Positions 10,660-23,300 of a DNA stretch of 64,000 nt are shown piece after piece (the stretch's first letter is position 1; each line of letters begins with the position of its first letter). The position numbers were made by a program, and so were the translations under genes. This DNA comes from Spirodela intermedia. Its lineage: Eukaryota; Streptophyta; Magnoliopsida; Alismatales; Araceae. Below the pieces are notes generated by a model. That model saw only the letters and a list, made by a program, of their open reading frames with translations. It was not told the DNA's origin and searched no databases. The DNA is taken from the NCBI GenBank assembly GCA_902729315.2, contig LR746269.1:478501-542500 (forward strand), given 5' to 3'.

Positions 10660-12650
10660 TAATTGTTAAGTCGTTAAATTTTGATAAGAGGTTGAGATCA
10701 TAGTAAAACTTTTGGAGATCACTAGTTGCTTGTGATATAATGTGTTTGATAAGTATTAATTATCATGAATTAATAATTAATTAATAATATATTTTAAACC
10801 TTAACTCATAATAAATATATTTATATTTATATTAAAGTATGGAAATATTTTTTAATTAGTTAATGTGAATTTTTGGTTAAATATGTGATTTTATTTTTAT
10901 AATCATATTTTTGAGATAAATGAAGATAAATAAAATAAAATAAAAATATAGAAAAAGTGGAGGACTTACAGAATAATTGAGCTCGCAAGTAGGTCAATAG
11001 TACAATTGAGCGAAGCCACGAGTAAGGGGCTCGAGTGGCTAAAGACTAGTAGGGGACACATGTGTAACGTCACTCCTTTTCCACATCACCTGTGGCCAGT
11101 CAAGCATAGGGGAAAGAGTGGTCGTATACATGGGAGAAAGAGACTTATTGATAATAAAATCTTATATTACTATATATTCATCTCAAAACTCAAAAAATAA
11201 TTGATGTGAGATTAAACTAACATCACAATATATTTATTTTTTTAAAAATATTTTTAATACTTAAATACTTATTTTTATGAGAAGTATATATCCTTATGAC
11301 ATCACTTTATAAGAATATTCACCTATTTATTTCACTCTCTCATATAGATAGACAACTAGTAAAGGTTTGAATCTCACTAGAGTCAAAACTCATATTTTTA
11401 TTTAATTATATCATAATTTTTCATATAAATTGATAGTCAATAATTAAACGATCAAAATCACTTAATCATTGGTGAAAATTTTGTTTATATAATTTACAAA
11501 ATATCATTACTAAAATTATTATATGATTATAGATAAAAAGATTATGAATCTATCAAGTAAATTATCTCTAATTGATCGACAAACAAGTTATTGTTGAAAA
11601 GAAGACGATCTATTGTGAGATGAGTTGTCACCTCTTAAGAGCATATCATATATGATGAACAGTCTCACTTTGCTACACGAATTTGAGGTAAAGCTCTATA
11701 AGAAACACTACATTTTCATCTAACTTATCTCCATTGAGTGACAATCGTCAGAGTTCTACAAAGTCATGATTTTTCTACTTTGTCAGGTGACAGCCACCAA
11801 AGATGATTTGTTAATCCACCTCATCAATATCTAGACTTCAAATAAGATCTAGAGATTGCCCACTTTGTTCATATCTAAGGAGAACCTTTGAGGCTGTACA
11901 TATTGTACAATAATTTTCCTCAACATTCAAGATTCTAATGCATTATTGCCGTGACACTAGAACTCTATTTTATCATTTTAAATTAATTTAACTTTCACTA
12001 TTATTTTTTGTAGTTCAAAAGGAGATACAAAGAATGCTCAAGTTATCTATATATAAGGAGAGTATTTGAGGCTATAGACACCACACAATAATCATTTAGA
12101 ACACATATAATTTTAGTGATTGCTATTACGAGATTGTAACTCTGTCTTTCTTACTTTTAACTTAACTTTTACTTAATTTAATGATAACTTATGTGATTTC
12201 AAGTTTTTAAAACCTTCTTCATTCAAATATGATTCTTTTGACTTTTACAAATTTAAATTTGATCAATTAAATTATCTATAATCATTTACATAAGAATAAA
12301 CAAACATATTTTATTTTTGCTTGATTCATGTTTGTCAGGCTACTGACGTCATTTTAATGTCCTCACCCTTATTTTCTTTTTTGTAAATTTTAAATATATT
12401 TTATCTTTATTATTTAGTTCAAAATTATAAAGAAACTATATTTTAAAAAATAATTCTAAAATATTACCTTATATTATATTACATCCTTGTGATCGACTTG
12501 AAAATTCTTTATTATTTTGTAAATCTCTTATTTAATTATAATTAATTTATTTATTCTGACATATTTCTAAAAAATTAAAATTATATTTTCTAATTTTATA
12601 AATTTTAAATTTGTGTCATTTATTATAAAAAAAATTAAGACATGATGTAA
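10660..12650. other. AT-rich segment splitting the gypsy pol relics
   Basis: About 2 kb of very AT-rich DNA lies between RNase H and integrase relics, where only a few hundred bases are expected. I find no coding homology in it. It may be a later insertion or unrecognisably decayed sequence. No terminal repeats or target duplication were found by eye. Confidence 0.45.
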
Positions 12651-13746
12651 TGAATATTTGGGCTGTTTCTCTAGATGGTTAGAATCTTTTCATAATGGTT
12701 AGGAGTTGAGGGTTGACTAATTTTCTTGCAAAACTTCACCTAGATCTATTAGTTTAGGTTGAGCTATTTATTTGCTTGCAACCAAGCTTGGTCAAGGATT
12801 TGAGATAAATCCTTGATGGTCTAATTTCCATTCCAGCTTCGTATCTTATTTTGAAATCAAAAGTGATAATTTCTTAGAACTATTTCTAATAATTTGAAAA
12901 ACTTGTTATTATTCTATGATGAATTTCAAGCCACATTGATCAGTAAAAAATACTAATTTTCTTCTGAGTAAATGGTATTTCCATTTTGTACTGCGAAGAC
13001 AATAGCTATAAGCTCTATCTTGAAATATTGGGAGTTTTGTATATATGTATGTAGACTCTCTAGTGCATTCTATGATGTCATATCCCATGGTGCATTTTTC
13101 TTCACCAACTGCAAAGGAATCAATAGAGCCTAACTTAAGAACACATAGCGTCATCTATTGCATTAGTACAACTTTAATTCTCAAGCTGAAATCGTGTACT
13201 TCTAATTCAACATCCAAGACAAAGCTAGGAAGAGCTAGTACAAGAGCTGAAGTCAGAGTAGTTCTGAGATGTTGAAAAACACTCTCAATGTTTGGGTTCC
13301 AACTTAGTGTGCATTGCACTTGAGCTGTTTTGTGAGGACCAATACAATAATGCCATACTTTGCAATGAAGTGGCAATAGTATCTAACTAATCCCAAAAAT
13401 CTCCAAAGTCTATGAAGGTTGGAGTTAGAAGGCCATCATTGGACTGCTTCTACCTTCTCTTGGTCAATAGTCACCACTTTTGTGGATGCCTAGTGGCCCA
13501 AGTATGTGGTCTTAAGTCGTTGAAAAGGGTATTTCTCTAGATTGACATGTCGTTGGTGTGATTTCAGGGTGTTAACAACCAAGGTCAAGTATTGTTCGTA
13601 CACCTCAGAGTCCCAATTGTAAACGAAAATATAATGGTAGAAGATCAATATAAACTTTGGAGAAATCTACAGAAAAACCTTCTTCGTGTGTTGTCAGAAC
13701 CTTTCGTGCGTTCAGAACATTGTCTTCAGAATGTCTTTTGCTTTAA

Positions 13747-13915
13747 TTTAGAGCTAGGCATGCCCTTCTTCCATCACGAGGTCATCAAGAAGGATTTAGT
13801 GTTCTCATGGAGAAGAAGAACGACCGCTGGCCCTGAGAATTCCCATTTCAGTGCGTCACCTGGGGCTGATCACCAGGGACCAGAGGGCGAAGGTCTTTGA
13901 GAGGGCTGCAGAATA
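13747..13915 (+). pseudogene. MA3-gene fragment (domain 4 only)
   Basis: About 170 bp align with 7360-7530 of the intact MA3 gene: the ELGMPFFHHEV(I/V)KK segment is readable, then the frame is lost by small indels. It begins where the gypsy relics end and lies about 0.6 kb from the RLK1 stop codon. It is a relic, not a gene. Confidence 0.85.
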
Positions 13916-13929
13916 CACCGACCCATTCA

Positions 13930-14440
13930 CTAAAATCATCCGGCTCTGTAATCAGCCCAGTATTCTATGAATCAATACGGAAATCCATTCGATAGCCAAC
14001 ACGTGGCATCTCTCTCTCTCTCTCTCTCTCCTACCTAACTTTCTCGCGCAGCTGAACACGTGAACATGCCCTCTTCACGAATCGGCAGAAAGAGACTTCC
14101 TCCATTGTGAGTCTAAAGTCAAACTCCGAAAGGGAGAATTTAACAAACTCGACAGTAGCGTGTTGAGTCTGTGTGATGACTTTGGATTGGTATTGACTTA
14201 CTTGCACGCGGTTTGACTCTCCTCACTCTACGTAGATTCCGCTCATTCTCAGGTCAAAATTTGTCTTCATTACTTAGGACATAATAATAAATTCGAATTA
14301 GTAATTTTTATATATTGTAGTTGAATAATGGTATCCGAGAATGGGAATGCTGCTTGGAGAATGACTTCCGGTATTGGATATAGGAAAACCATTCTTTCCT
14401 TTCATACGAGCGTTTGGTAGTGAGAGTCAACAGTTCACAT
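13930..14440. repeat. RLK 3'-flank block, shared with 19735-20370 and 44750-45368
   Basis: Sequence beyond the 3' end of RLK1 (gene on minus strand) aligns with the 3' flanks of RLK2 and RLK4: the ACACGTGGCAT motif, several TTGAC/GTCAA cores and a terminal TTCATAC block recur in the same order. It marks the left limit of the duplicated RLK unit. A short TC microsatellite sits at about 14011-14030. Confidence 0.75.
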
Positions 14441-14522
14441 TCTCCTCACCGGTACAAACAGATTAACGCTTCCCTCCCTTCAAATATCTGAAGAAGGCGG
14501 AGCTCGCGGGTCCTCTTTCTCT

Positions 14523-17500
14523 CTATCTCTCTATCTCTATCTCTACCCTTCTCTCGTGATTTCCAGGAAAGGATTGAGAACAGAGGAACGCGTCCCTCGT
14601 GAGAGTTAACGCTTTGACGACGTCCCCAATTTTGGGGCGGTCCTTCCGTGATTCCTCCGAGCACAGCAACCCGAGTTTGAACACGGAAATGAGGCAGTGG
14701 ATCATCAGGTTCCTCCGAAGACCGACGATGGATCCTCCATCTCCGTCCTCCTCTTCTCCTTCCCCAGAAAGCAGCTGTGGATCTGCGATGGCCATCACCT
14801 GATGAGGGAGCCCCTCCACGACGAAGCTGCGGAGGGTCAGCCCCTCCAGGAAAATAGGATCGGTAGGTCTCTTCCCGGTGAACATCTCCAGCAGCAGTAT
14901 CCCGAAGCTGTAGACATCGGTGCCAGTGGAGAGACTGCCGAGAGTTGCCGACTCTGCATTAATAAACACATCATTCGCTCCATTAAACGGATTAACATCG
15001 CCAAAACCTTCGCTTTAGATCCAGATAGGAGAAAATACAGAGCTTCAGCTCCAGAACAGCAGTGGAATGTCGTACCTGGGGCGACATACCCGATCGTCCC
15101 CTTCAATCCGATCGAGCGGGTCGTGCAGTGGGACGATCCAGAGGAGAGAAACCTCGCGAGGCCGAAGTCGCTCACGCGGGCGGTCATCTCATCGTCCAGA
15201 AGAACATTTCTCGGCTTCAGATCCCTGTGGATTATTGGGATGTCGATGCACTGGTGGAGGTACTCGATCGCGGAGGCGACGTCAATGGCGATACTCAATC
15301 TCTGAAGAAGGTCGAGACTCCTCGCCGGCTTGGGGAGGCCAGAGTCCTCTGGGTGGATCCACTGGTCCAGCGAGCCGTTGGGCACGAGCTCATAAACCAG
15401 GGCCTTGAACTCGTTGCCCTGGAAGTCGGCGCCGGAGAAGGAAGCCAGGATCTTGACTAGGTTCCGGTGACGGACGTTTCCCAGGGTCCCGAATTCCGCC
15501 ATGAAGCTCCTCGCGGCGTCGACGCTTCCCAGGTCGAGCACCTTCACAGCGACGGGCACCTTCCTTTTCCCCAGCTTTCCTCTGTACACGCAGCCGTGGG
15601 CTCCCCTCCCGATGAGATTTTCCGGAGAGAAACCATCCGTGGATCTGTGGAGCTCCCCGTAGGAGATTTCTCCGAGATGGGACGGCAGTGGCTTCTGCCC
15701 CGAGCTCCTCTTCTTCTTCCAGCAGTAAGCGAAGAGGGATGCCGTCATCAGGACGACGAACAGAACGACCCCGATGGGGACGACAACCTTGATCACGACG
15801 GACCTTCTCCGCTGTCGACACGGCCGGAGAAGCATCCCTGGATTGCCCCCACAGAGACCTTCGTTCCCTACGAGAGAAGTTGCACTGCCGTTTTCGAAGA
15901 TCCCCCCGCGGGGTACCTCCCCCTCGAGGCTATTGTAGGAGAGATTCAGACGCCGGAGGCTGAGACCCTCCAGGAACTCCGGCACCCCCCCGGACAGTCT
16001 GTTGCGCGAGAGATCGAGTTCTTGGATTCCTTTGAGCTTGCTAAGCTCCCAAGGAATGACTCCTTGGAAGAGGTTGCTCTCCAATAGGAGGAACTCGAGC
16101 ACCTGGCAGTCGCCGATGGAGGACGGGATCTCGCCAGACAATCTGTTCCGCGAGAGGTTGAGAGTGTTCAGATTCTTCAACTTGCCGACCTCCGGGAGCA
16201 GAGACCCGATCAGATAATTCCCGGACAGATCGAGGTGGAGTGAGAGAGAGGTGAGAGAGAGGATCTCCCTTGGTATTTCGCCATGAAGACGGTTATCCGA
16301 GAGATTCAGGGCCTGGAGATTTCTCAGGCCTCCAAAGTCTGTGGGAATCCTCCCCTCCAGCAGGTTCCCCCCCAGGGAGAGCTTTGACAGGTTAGAGAGA
16401 CCACCCAGAGAAGGTGGGATCCCCCCGGAAAGCATGTTCTCCTCCAGACTCAGCTCTTTCAGATTTCCCAGCTCCCCAATGGAGGCGGGGATTCCTCCCG
16501 TGAAGAGATTCCTGCCCATGCGGAGCATGCTGAGCCCGACGAGGCTCCCAATTCCCTCGGGAATCCTCCCGCCAATTTGATTCTCTTCGATGCGCAGAAT
16601 CTCCAGCTTTCTCGAGAGGTTGGCGATGGCGGGGGGGAGAACTCCTCCCAGGCTGTTGTTCTTAATCTCCAGCTTTGTTAAGTTGCTGCAGTTTGTCAGA
16701 GAGCTGATGAAGCTCCAGTCCTCTTCTCCACGAGCTTGGAAGCTGTTGTCGGAGAGGTCCAAGATTCTCAAGCCCTGGAACTTTCCTAAATCGGAAGGGA
16801 TCACACCTTCAAGCCTGTTTAGGGAAACCTGGAGGATCTCTAAGCCGGTGGCGTTGGAGAGGAACGGCGGGAGGGCCCCTTCGAACTGATTTCCAAACAG
16901 ATAGAGTTCCTTTAGGTTGGGGAGGGTTTGTCTGGGGTCCCGCGGGAGAGGGCCAGAGAGCTGGTTAAACCCGACATGCAGCATACTGAGAGAGGAGATA
17001 TTCCACACGGACGAGGGAATCCTGCCCGATAATCTGTTCACATACACGTCGAGGAACTTCAGGTTTTTCAAGCCGCCGAGCTCGCCGGGAATCTCCCCCT
17101 CGAGGAGGTTCTGGAAGAGATAGAGGTGGGTCAGGCTGGATAGATTCCCTAGCCGAGGAGGTATTGCGCCGGTGAAATGGTTGGTGAAGAGGTAGAGCAC
17201 CGTAAGGTTCGAGAGGTCGCCGAGCTCTGGAGGGATGCTTCCTCGGAGGCTGTTATTGGAGAGGTGGAGTATTCCGAGAGTGGAGATGTTCGCGAGGGAG
17301 GAGGGGATGGGTCCTGTGAGATTGTTGGAGGAAAGTGAGAGGAATTGGAGCTTGGGGAAGGAGCCCAGCTCTGGCGGGATCTTCCCGCGGAGATTGTTGT
17401 TCCTCAGGTCCATGCGGAGGAGCTCGGAGCAGTTGCTCAGAGCGGAGGGAATCTCGCCGGAAAGGGAGTTGTCGCGGAGGATGACCAACTGCAGGGCGGC

Positions 17501-18055
17501 GAGCCGGCCGAGCTCCCCTGGAATGGCGCCGTCGAGCCGGTTGTCCGAGAGGTCGAGCTTGGTGAGAGTGGAGATGTTCGCGAGGGAGACGGGGATGGGC
17601 CCTGTGAGCTTGTTGGAGGAAAGTCTGAGGAGCTGGAGCTTGGGGAGGGAGCCCAGCTCCGGCGGGATCGGGCCGGAGAGGGAGTTGACGTCGAGGTTGA
17701 CCTGCTGCAGGGCGGTGAGCCGGCCGAGCACCCTTGGAATGGCGCCGTCGAGCCGGTTGTCCGAGAGGTCGAGTATGGTGAGGAACGCGATCCCGGAGAG
17801 ACTGGGGGATATGCGCCCTGCCAGCTGTGTCCCGTTCAGTGCCAGCTCCGTCACCCGCTCCGCCGTCCGGCCGCCGCATGTAACGCCGGGCCACCGGCAA
17901 AGTGGCGTGGACTCATTCCAAGTGTCCATTACCCCCAGCGGATCCTCGGAGATCGCCCCCTTGAAGGAGAGGAGAGCTTCTCGGTCGGCCGACGAGTCCG
18001 CAGACAGCAGAGGGAGAAGGAAGAGGAGGAAGAGATCAGGGATAGGAAGCCTCAT
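14523..18055 (-). CDS. LRR receptor-like kinase, subfamily XII-like (RLK1)
   Basis: Plasma-membrane receptor kinase of the EFR/FLS2/Xa21-like type, a group that includes known pattern-recognition receptors; the ligand is unknown. Exons 18055-15076 and 14953-14523 flank a 122-bp GT-AG intron that splits the APE motif codon (P|E), giving 1136 residues. Order: signal peptide (1 to about 20), N-terminal cap (DREALLSFK..CRWPGVTC), about two dozen 24-residue LRRs, LCGGNPG..RPC pair, membrane helix about 753-778, kinase from about 814. Kinase motifs: GRGAHG loop, VAVK Lys 838, HRD 943-945, DFG 963-965, APE at the exon junction. The HRD arginine makes it RD-type, whereas FLS2, EFR and Xa21 have HCD. 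I start at ATG 18055, which begins the signal peptide; an in-frame ATG at 18220 would add 55 non-conserved residues. A 72-residue LRR block is duplicated relative to RLK2 and RLK4. Confidence 0.92.
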
Positions 18056-18338
18056 TCTGCGCTCTAGTTGGAATCTCTGGTCCGAGTACATCGTTCCCCA
18101 GATTAAAACGAACGTAGAGGGGGACGACGCCGTCCAATTTCCTCCGGCGTCACTTTCCCTATTAAAAACGTAAACATCAAACCCAGATCTTTTTCTACAT
18201 TCAATCTTCATCTGCTTCATTTTCTTCTTTGGTTGAGCGAGTCGACTGAGGGGATAAATGCAGGTAAAGATGAGAGAACTGTGGAACCCAACCTCGGTGT
18301 TGTCATGCTGAAATTTAAATTAGCTTGAAGTAACTAAT

Positions 18339-18369
<31 letters not shown>

Positions 18370-18418
18370 AGAGAGAGAGCTAGAGATAGAGATAGAGATA
18401 GAGAGAGAGAGAGATAGA

Positions 18419-18449
<31 letters not shown>

Positions 18450-19189
18450 GGAAAGATGGAGAGAGAGAGATAATTTTTTAAACATTTAAAATTCTGCGAT
18501 CATGTGAGATGTTTTCTAAGTAATTTTGGAGATTTTTTTCTTAATTTTTGATATTTTTTTCTGAATTTTTATGAACCTTTTAGAATTTTTAATATGTTTT
18601 TTTGCAGTTTTGTGAGGTTATTAATATAAAACTAAAAAATAATAAAATAATAAAACAGGGGGATCCGCTAGATACTAGCACTTGTCATTTGACTAGTATT
18701 AGTGGGTGGACCATAGATCAGGAGAAACGATGAGCTAGGTTCATGTGACTCAAGGGCCCATGTAGACCATGTGTGTGTCACTCCTCTTTCACACCACTAG
18801 GAGGGATTGGTGTTGTATGAGAGCAGAACAGCTGTTTTCTTTTCTCTCCAGGTGATCTTAGTCATTTTGTTTATGACAAAAGACTATTGACTTATATAAT
18901 CATAATAACCATCAAAAACCAACGTATGACTAAACCTTCATGAGCATTGGTTTGGTGGAGCACTGGTTGACCATTGACTTATTCGTTGTATACATTAAGT
19001 CACACAATTTTTTAATTTATAAACTTTAAAAAATATTAATTTTCAAACTTTTAGATTCGATATAAATGCCGAATGCAATCACATGATGTAAATACCGATG
19101 AAATCGAAATCTGTAAATGCCGAATGAATTATAATGAAATAAATAAGAATTTCGAAACTTACATTCCTCCGCCACCTCCATCGTCGTCA
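18056..19189. other. RLK1 upstream region and AT-rich intergenic DNA
   Basis: Roughly 18056-18340 is the RLK1 promoter side and resembles the distal upstream of RLK4 (48727-48900). A GA/GT microsatellite (18339-18472) follows, then AT-rich DNA with no ORF or element I recognise. Confidence 0.6.
18339..18472. repeat. Compound GA/GATA/GT microsatellite
   Basis: GA runs broken by GAGG, GATA and (GT)6 units, upstream of RLK1. A plain GA run is at the equivalent place upstream of RLK4 (48897-48934). Confidence 0.95.
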
Positions 19190-20313
19190 TCTCCCTCCAC
19201 TGCTACCGTCTCCCATCGTCAATGCCGCCGTCGCCCGTCCTTCACCACTGCCCGTCCGTTTCGCCACCGTCTGCCACCCATCCATCGCCCGTCGCCGCCA
19301 CTGCCACCGCCGCCTTCTCTCTCTCCACCCGCATGAGCGGTTCAGGTTGGCCCCTCGCCTTCCACCGGTCAGAGTCAAAAGGAAGCCGGCTCGCGATACC
19401 GCGAACCGGCATGAACCGGATCGGCTCAGCCTGAGCCGACCGCCCCACTGTCTGATCCGAGCCCAATCAGCTTCACCACTCGACCTAGCCACCTTGACGA
19501 TCCAACCCAGTCAACTGATCCGTCAGCCCAGCCAACCAAGATCACCGGCCCAATAAGCTTATTAATCCTAGGGCCCTTCTCATAGCCCATTAATAATCAT
19601 AACCTCAATAGACTACAAACAAGGCAGGCCCAAGAAGCCCAACCCACCGGGTCGTCCCGCATCACTCTGGCGTTTTAGAGCCCCAATTTGTCTCAACATA
19701 ACTCCTTAAGAAGGCTCTGGTGGCCCATGAATCGTTAAAGGGAACCCACACAATTGCCGACACGTGGCATGACTGCCTCTATTACTTTCTCGTGCTTGTG
19801 AACGTCAGTGCAACACGTGGACATACCTCCTCCATTTTGCGTCGAAAGTCAGTCTCGGCCATGACGGCGGCTTTTGACAAACTCGACGTCCGAGTATTGA
19901 CTCCGTGGGATGCATCGGGTTAGTATGGACTCACTTGCACGCGATTTGACTCTTATCACTCCGCGAAGATTCCGCTCGTTCTTAAGTTGATGTTGACTTT
20001 CATTATTTATGATATAATAATAAATTCAAAATAGTAATTTATTATAGCGTGCAAATTGAATAACGCACGGTATGATAGGAATGCTGCTGGGAGATGAGAA
20101 AGGGAGATGGAGGATGACTTTCCGCAAATGGATGTTTGAAAGCCATTTCTGACCGTTCATACGTAGCGCCATAATAAGAGACGACGGGTCAGCGCTCCAT
20201 CGGAATCAGGAAATGGCCGGCCAGCCGGATGAGCTTCATTCGCATGCTCCTCATCTTTACAGAGAGATGGGTTCCACCGCTAAAAGTATCTGGAGAAGGC
20301 AGAACTCCCGGAT

Positions 20314-20362
<49 letters not shown>

Positions 20363-20370
20363 CTTACTAT
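19190..20370. repeat. Duplicated 3'-flank block of RLK2 (partner of 44320-45368)
   Basis: Contains a CGCC/CACC-rich stretch (19190-19330), a segment with GAACCGG/GAGCCGA repeats, and a TTGAC-rich segment ending in the CT microsatellite by the RLK2 stop. The same order appears beyond RLK4 at 44320-45368, with indels. Short ORFs here reflect simple sequence and I do not call them genes. Confidence 0.75.
20317..20357. repeat. CT microsatellite at the RLK2 3' end
   Basis: About 20 CT units, just after the RLK2 stop codon on the gene strand (GA in the transcript). Confidence 0.95.
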
Positions 20371-20378
20371 CTCTATCT

Positions 20379-23300
20379 CTATATCTCTATCTCTACATAT
20401 TTTTCCTGAGCCCCAAGATGGGGTTCAGACCGAAGGAAGACATCCCTCGTGAGAGTCAACGCTTTAACGACGTCCCCAATTTTCGGGCGGTTCCTCTGTG
20501 ATTCCTCCGCGCACAGCAGGCCGAGTTTGAACACGGAAATGAGGCAGTCGATCATCGGGTTCCTCAGGGGACCGACGTCGGCTCCACCTCCGTCCTCTTT
20601 TCCATCCCCGCACAGCAGCTGAGGATCTGCGATGGCCATCACCCGGTGAGGGAGTCCCTCCCTGACGAAGCTGTGGAGGGTCAGCCCCTCCGCGAAAATG
20701 GAGTCGGTGGGTCTCTTCCCGGTGAACATCTCCAGCAGCAGTATACCGAAGCTGTAGACATCGGTGCTGGTGGAAACTCTGCCGAGAGTCGTCAACTCTG
20801 CGTTAATAAACACAGAAATCTCTTCATTAAACGGATTTAAATCGTCAAACCCTTCGTTTTAGATCGAGGTAGGATAGAAAACAGAGCGTCGGCTCGAGAA
20901 CAGCCGTGGAATGTCGTACCTGGGGCGACGTACCCGATCGTTCCCTTCAATCCGATCGAGCGGGTGGTGCAGTGGGACGATCCAGAGGAAAGGAACCTCG
21001 CGAGACCGAAATCGCTCACGCGGGCGGTCATCCCATCGTCCAGAAGAACATTTCTCGGCTTCAGATCCCTGTGGATTATTGGGATGTCGATGCACTGGTG
21101 GAGGTACTCGATCGCGGAGGCGACGTCAATGGCGATGCTCAATCTCTGAAGAAGGTCGAGACTCCTCGCCGGCTTGGGGAGGCCAGAGTCCTCTGGGTGG
21201 ATCCACTGATCCAGACAGCCGTTGGGCACGAGCTCATAAACCAGGGCCTTGAACTCGTTGCCCTGGAAGTCGGCGCCGGAGAAGGAACCCAAAGTCTTGA
21301 CCAGATTCCGGTGACGTACCTGCCACAGGGCCTCGCATTCCGCCATGAAGCTCCTCGCGGCGTCGACGCTTCCCAGGTCGAGCACCTTCACAGCGACGGG
21401 CACCTTCCTTTTCCCCAGCTTTCCTCTGTACACGCAGCCGTGGGATCCTCTCCCGATGATGTTGTCCGGAGAGAAACCATCCGTGGATCTGTGGAGCTCC
21501 CCGTAGGAGATTTCTCCGAGATGGGACGGCAGTGGCTTCTGCCCCGAGCTCCTCTTCTTCTTCCAGCAGTAAGCGAAGAGGGATGCCGTCATCAGGACGA
21601 CGAACAGAACGACCCCGATGGGGACGACAACCTTGATCACGACGGACCTTCTCCGCTGTCGACACGGCCGGAGAAGCATCCCTGGATTGCCCCCACAGAG
21701 ACCTTCGTTCCCTACGAGAGAAGTTGCACTGCCGTTTTCGAAGATCCCCCCGCGGGGTACCTCCCCCTCGAGGCTATTGTAGGAGAGATTCAGACGCCGG
21801 AGGCTGAGACCCTCCAGGAACTCCGGCACCCCCCCGGACAGTCTGTTGCGCGAGAGATCGAGTTCTTGGATTCCTTTGAGCTTGCTAAGCTCCCAAGGAA
21901 TGACTCCTTGGAAGAGGTTGCTCTCCAATAGGAGGAACTCGAGCACCTGGCAGTCGCCGATGGAGGACGGGATCTCGCCAGACAATCTGTTCCGCGAGAG
22001 GTTGAGAGTGTTCAGATTCTTCAACTTGCCGACCTCCGGGAGCAGAGACCCGATCAGATAATTCCCGGACAGATCGAGGTGGAGTGAGAGAGAGGTGAGA
22101 GAGAGGATCTCCCTTGGTATTTCGCCATGAAGACGGTTATCCGAGAGATTCAGGGCCTGGAGATTTCTCAGGCCTCCAAAGTCTGTGGGAATCCTCCCCT
22201 CCAGCAGGTTCCCCCCCAGGGAGAGCTTTGACAGGTTAGAGAGACCACCCAGAGAAGGTGGGATCCCCCCGGAAAGCATGTTCTCCTCCAGACTCAGCTC
22301 TTTCAGATTTCCCAGCTCCCCGATGGAGGCGGGGATTCCTCCCGTGAAGAGATTCCTGCCCATGCGGAGCATGCTGAGCCCGACGAGGCTCCCAATTCCC
22401 TCGGGAATCCTCCCGCCAATTTGATTCTCTTCGATACGCAGAATCTCCAGCTTTCTCGAGAGGTTGGCGATGGCGGGGGGGAGAACTCCTCCCAGGCTGT
22501 TGTTCTTAATCTCCAGCTTTGTTAAGTTGCTGCAGTTTGTCAGAGAGCTGATGAAGCTCCAGTCCTCTTCTGCCCGAGCCTGGAAGCGGTTGTCGGAGAG
22601 GTCTAGCCATCTCAAGCTCTGTAACTTTCCTAAATCAGAAGGGATCACACCTTCAAGCCTGTTTTGAGCGGCCTCGAGGAGTTCCAGACCTGTGGCATTG
22701 GAGAGGAACGGCGAAAGGACCCCTTCGAACTGGTTTCCAAACAGGTAGAGGGCCGCTAGGTTGGGGAGGGTTTGTCCGAGGTCCCACGGGAGAAGGCCAG
22801 AGAGCTGGTTATACCCGACATGGAGCACAATGAGAGACGAGAGATTCCAGACGGACGAGGGAATCCTACCCGATAATCTGTTGACATACACATCGAGGAC
22901 CTTCAGGTTTTTCATGCCGCCGAGCTCAGCGGGAATCTCCCCCTCGAGGAGGTTCTCGTAGAGATAGAGGTGGGTCAGAGTAGAAAGATTCCCCAGCCGA
23001 GGAGGTATTGCGCCGGTGAAATCGTTGGTGAAGAGGTAGAGCATCGTAAGGTTCGAGAGGTCGCCGAGCTCTGGAGGGATGCTTCCTCGGAGGCTGTTAT
23101 TGGAGAGGTGGAGTATTCCGAGAGTGGAGATGTTCGCGAGGGAGGAGGGGATGGGTCCGGTGAGATTGTTGGAGGAAAGTGAGAGGAATTGGAGCTTGGG
23201 GAAGGAGCCCAGCTCTGGCGGGATCTTCCCGCGGAGATTGTTGTTCCTCAGGTCCATGCGGAGGAGCTCGGAGCAGTTGCTCAGAGCGGAGGGAATCTCG

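Larger units (their letters stand above)
8690..13650 (-). mobile_element. Degraded Ty3/gypsy LTR retrotransposon
   Basis: Read on the minus strand, pol remnants appear in the expected order. From about 13640 to 12905 there is the RT C-terminal part (relics of RFLGL.RYYCHFIA.YGI) and RNase H. From about 10600 to 9700 there is integrase (ESLSLTSFLLPL, DTILGVVDWLN, LHGF, HPQTDGQ-like relics) and its C-terminal domain (GDFVYLQL, GPFRIL, FHISHLKK-like relics). Many stops and frameshifts occur, so it is long dead. Gag, protease and the first half of RT are missing at the right end, where an MA3 fragment begins. The block 8690-9530 has a diverged second copy at 40380-41360 and is probably the downstream LTR or untranslated part. 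Terminal boundaries are approximate. Confidence 0.8.

Noticed and set aside
14837-18055. Regular 72-bp periodicity that could be taken for a tandem repeat or CRISPR-like array
   Set aside because: It is the 24-residue LRR coding periodicity. No spacer/repeat structure exists.
20906-21931. 341-codon plus-strand ORF antisense to RLK2 (also 45863-46888 at RLK4 and several in RLK1)
   Set aside because: Mirror frames of GC-rich kinase/LRR codons. Composition lacks protein-like domains, and the frame survives only because the sense gene is conserved.
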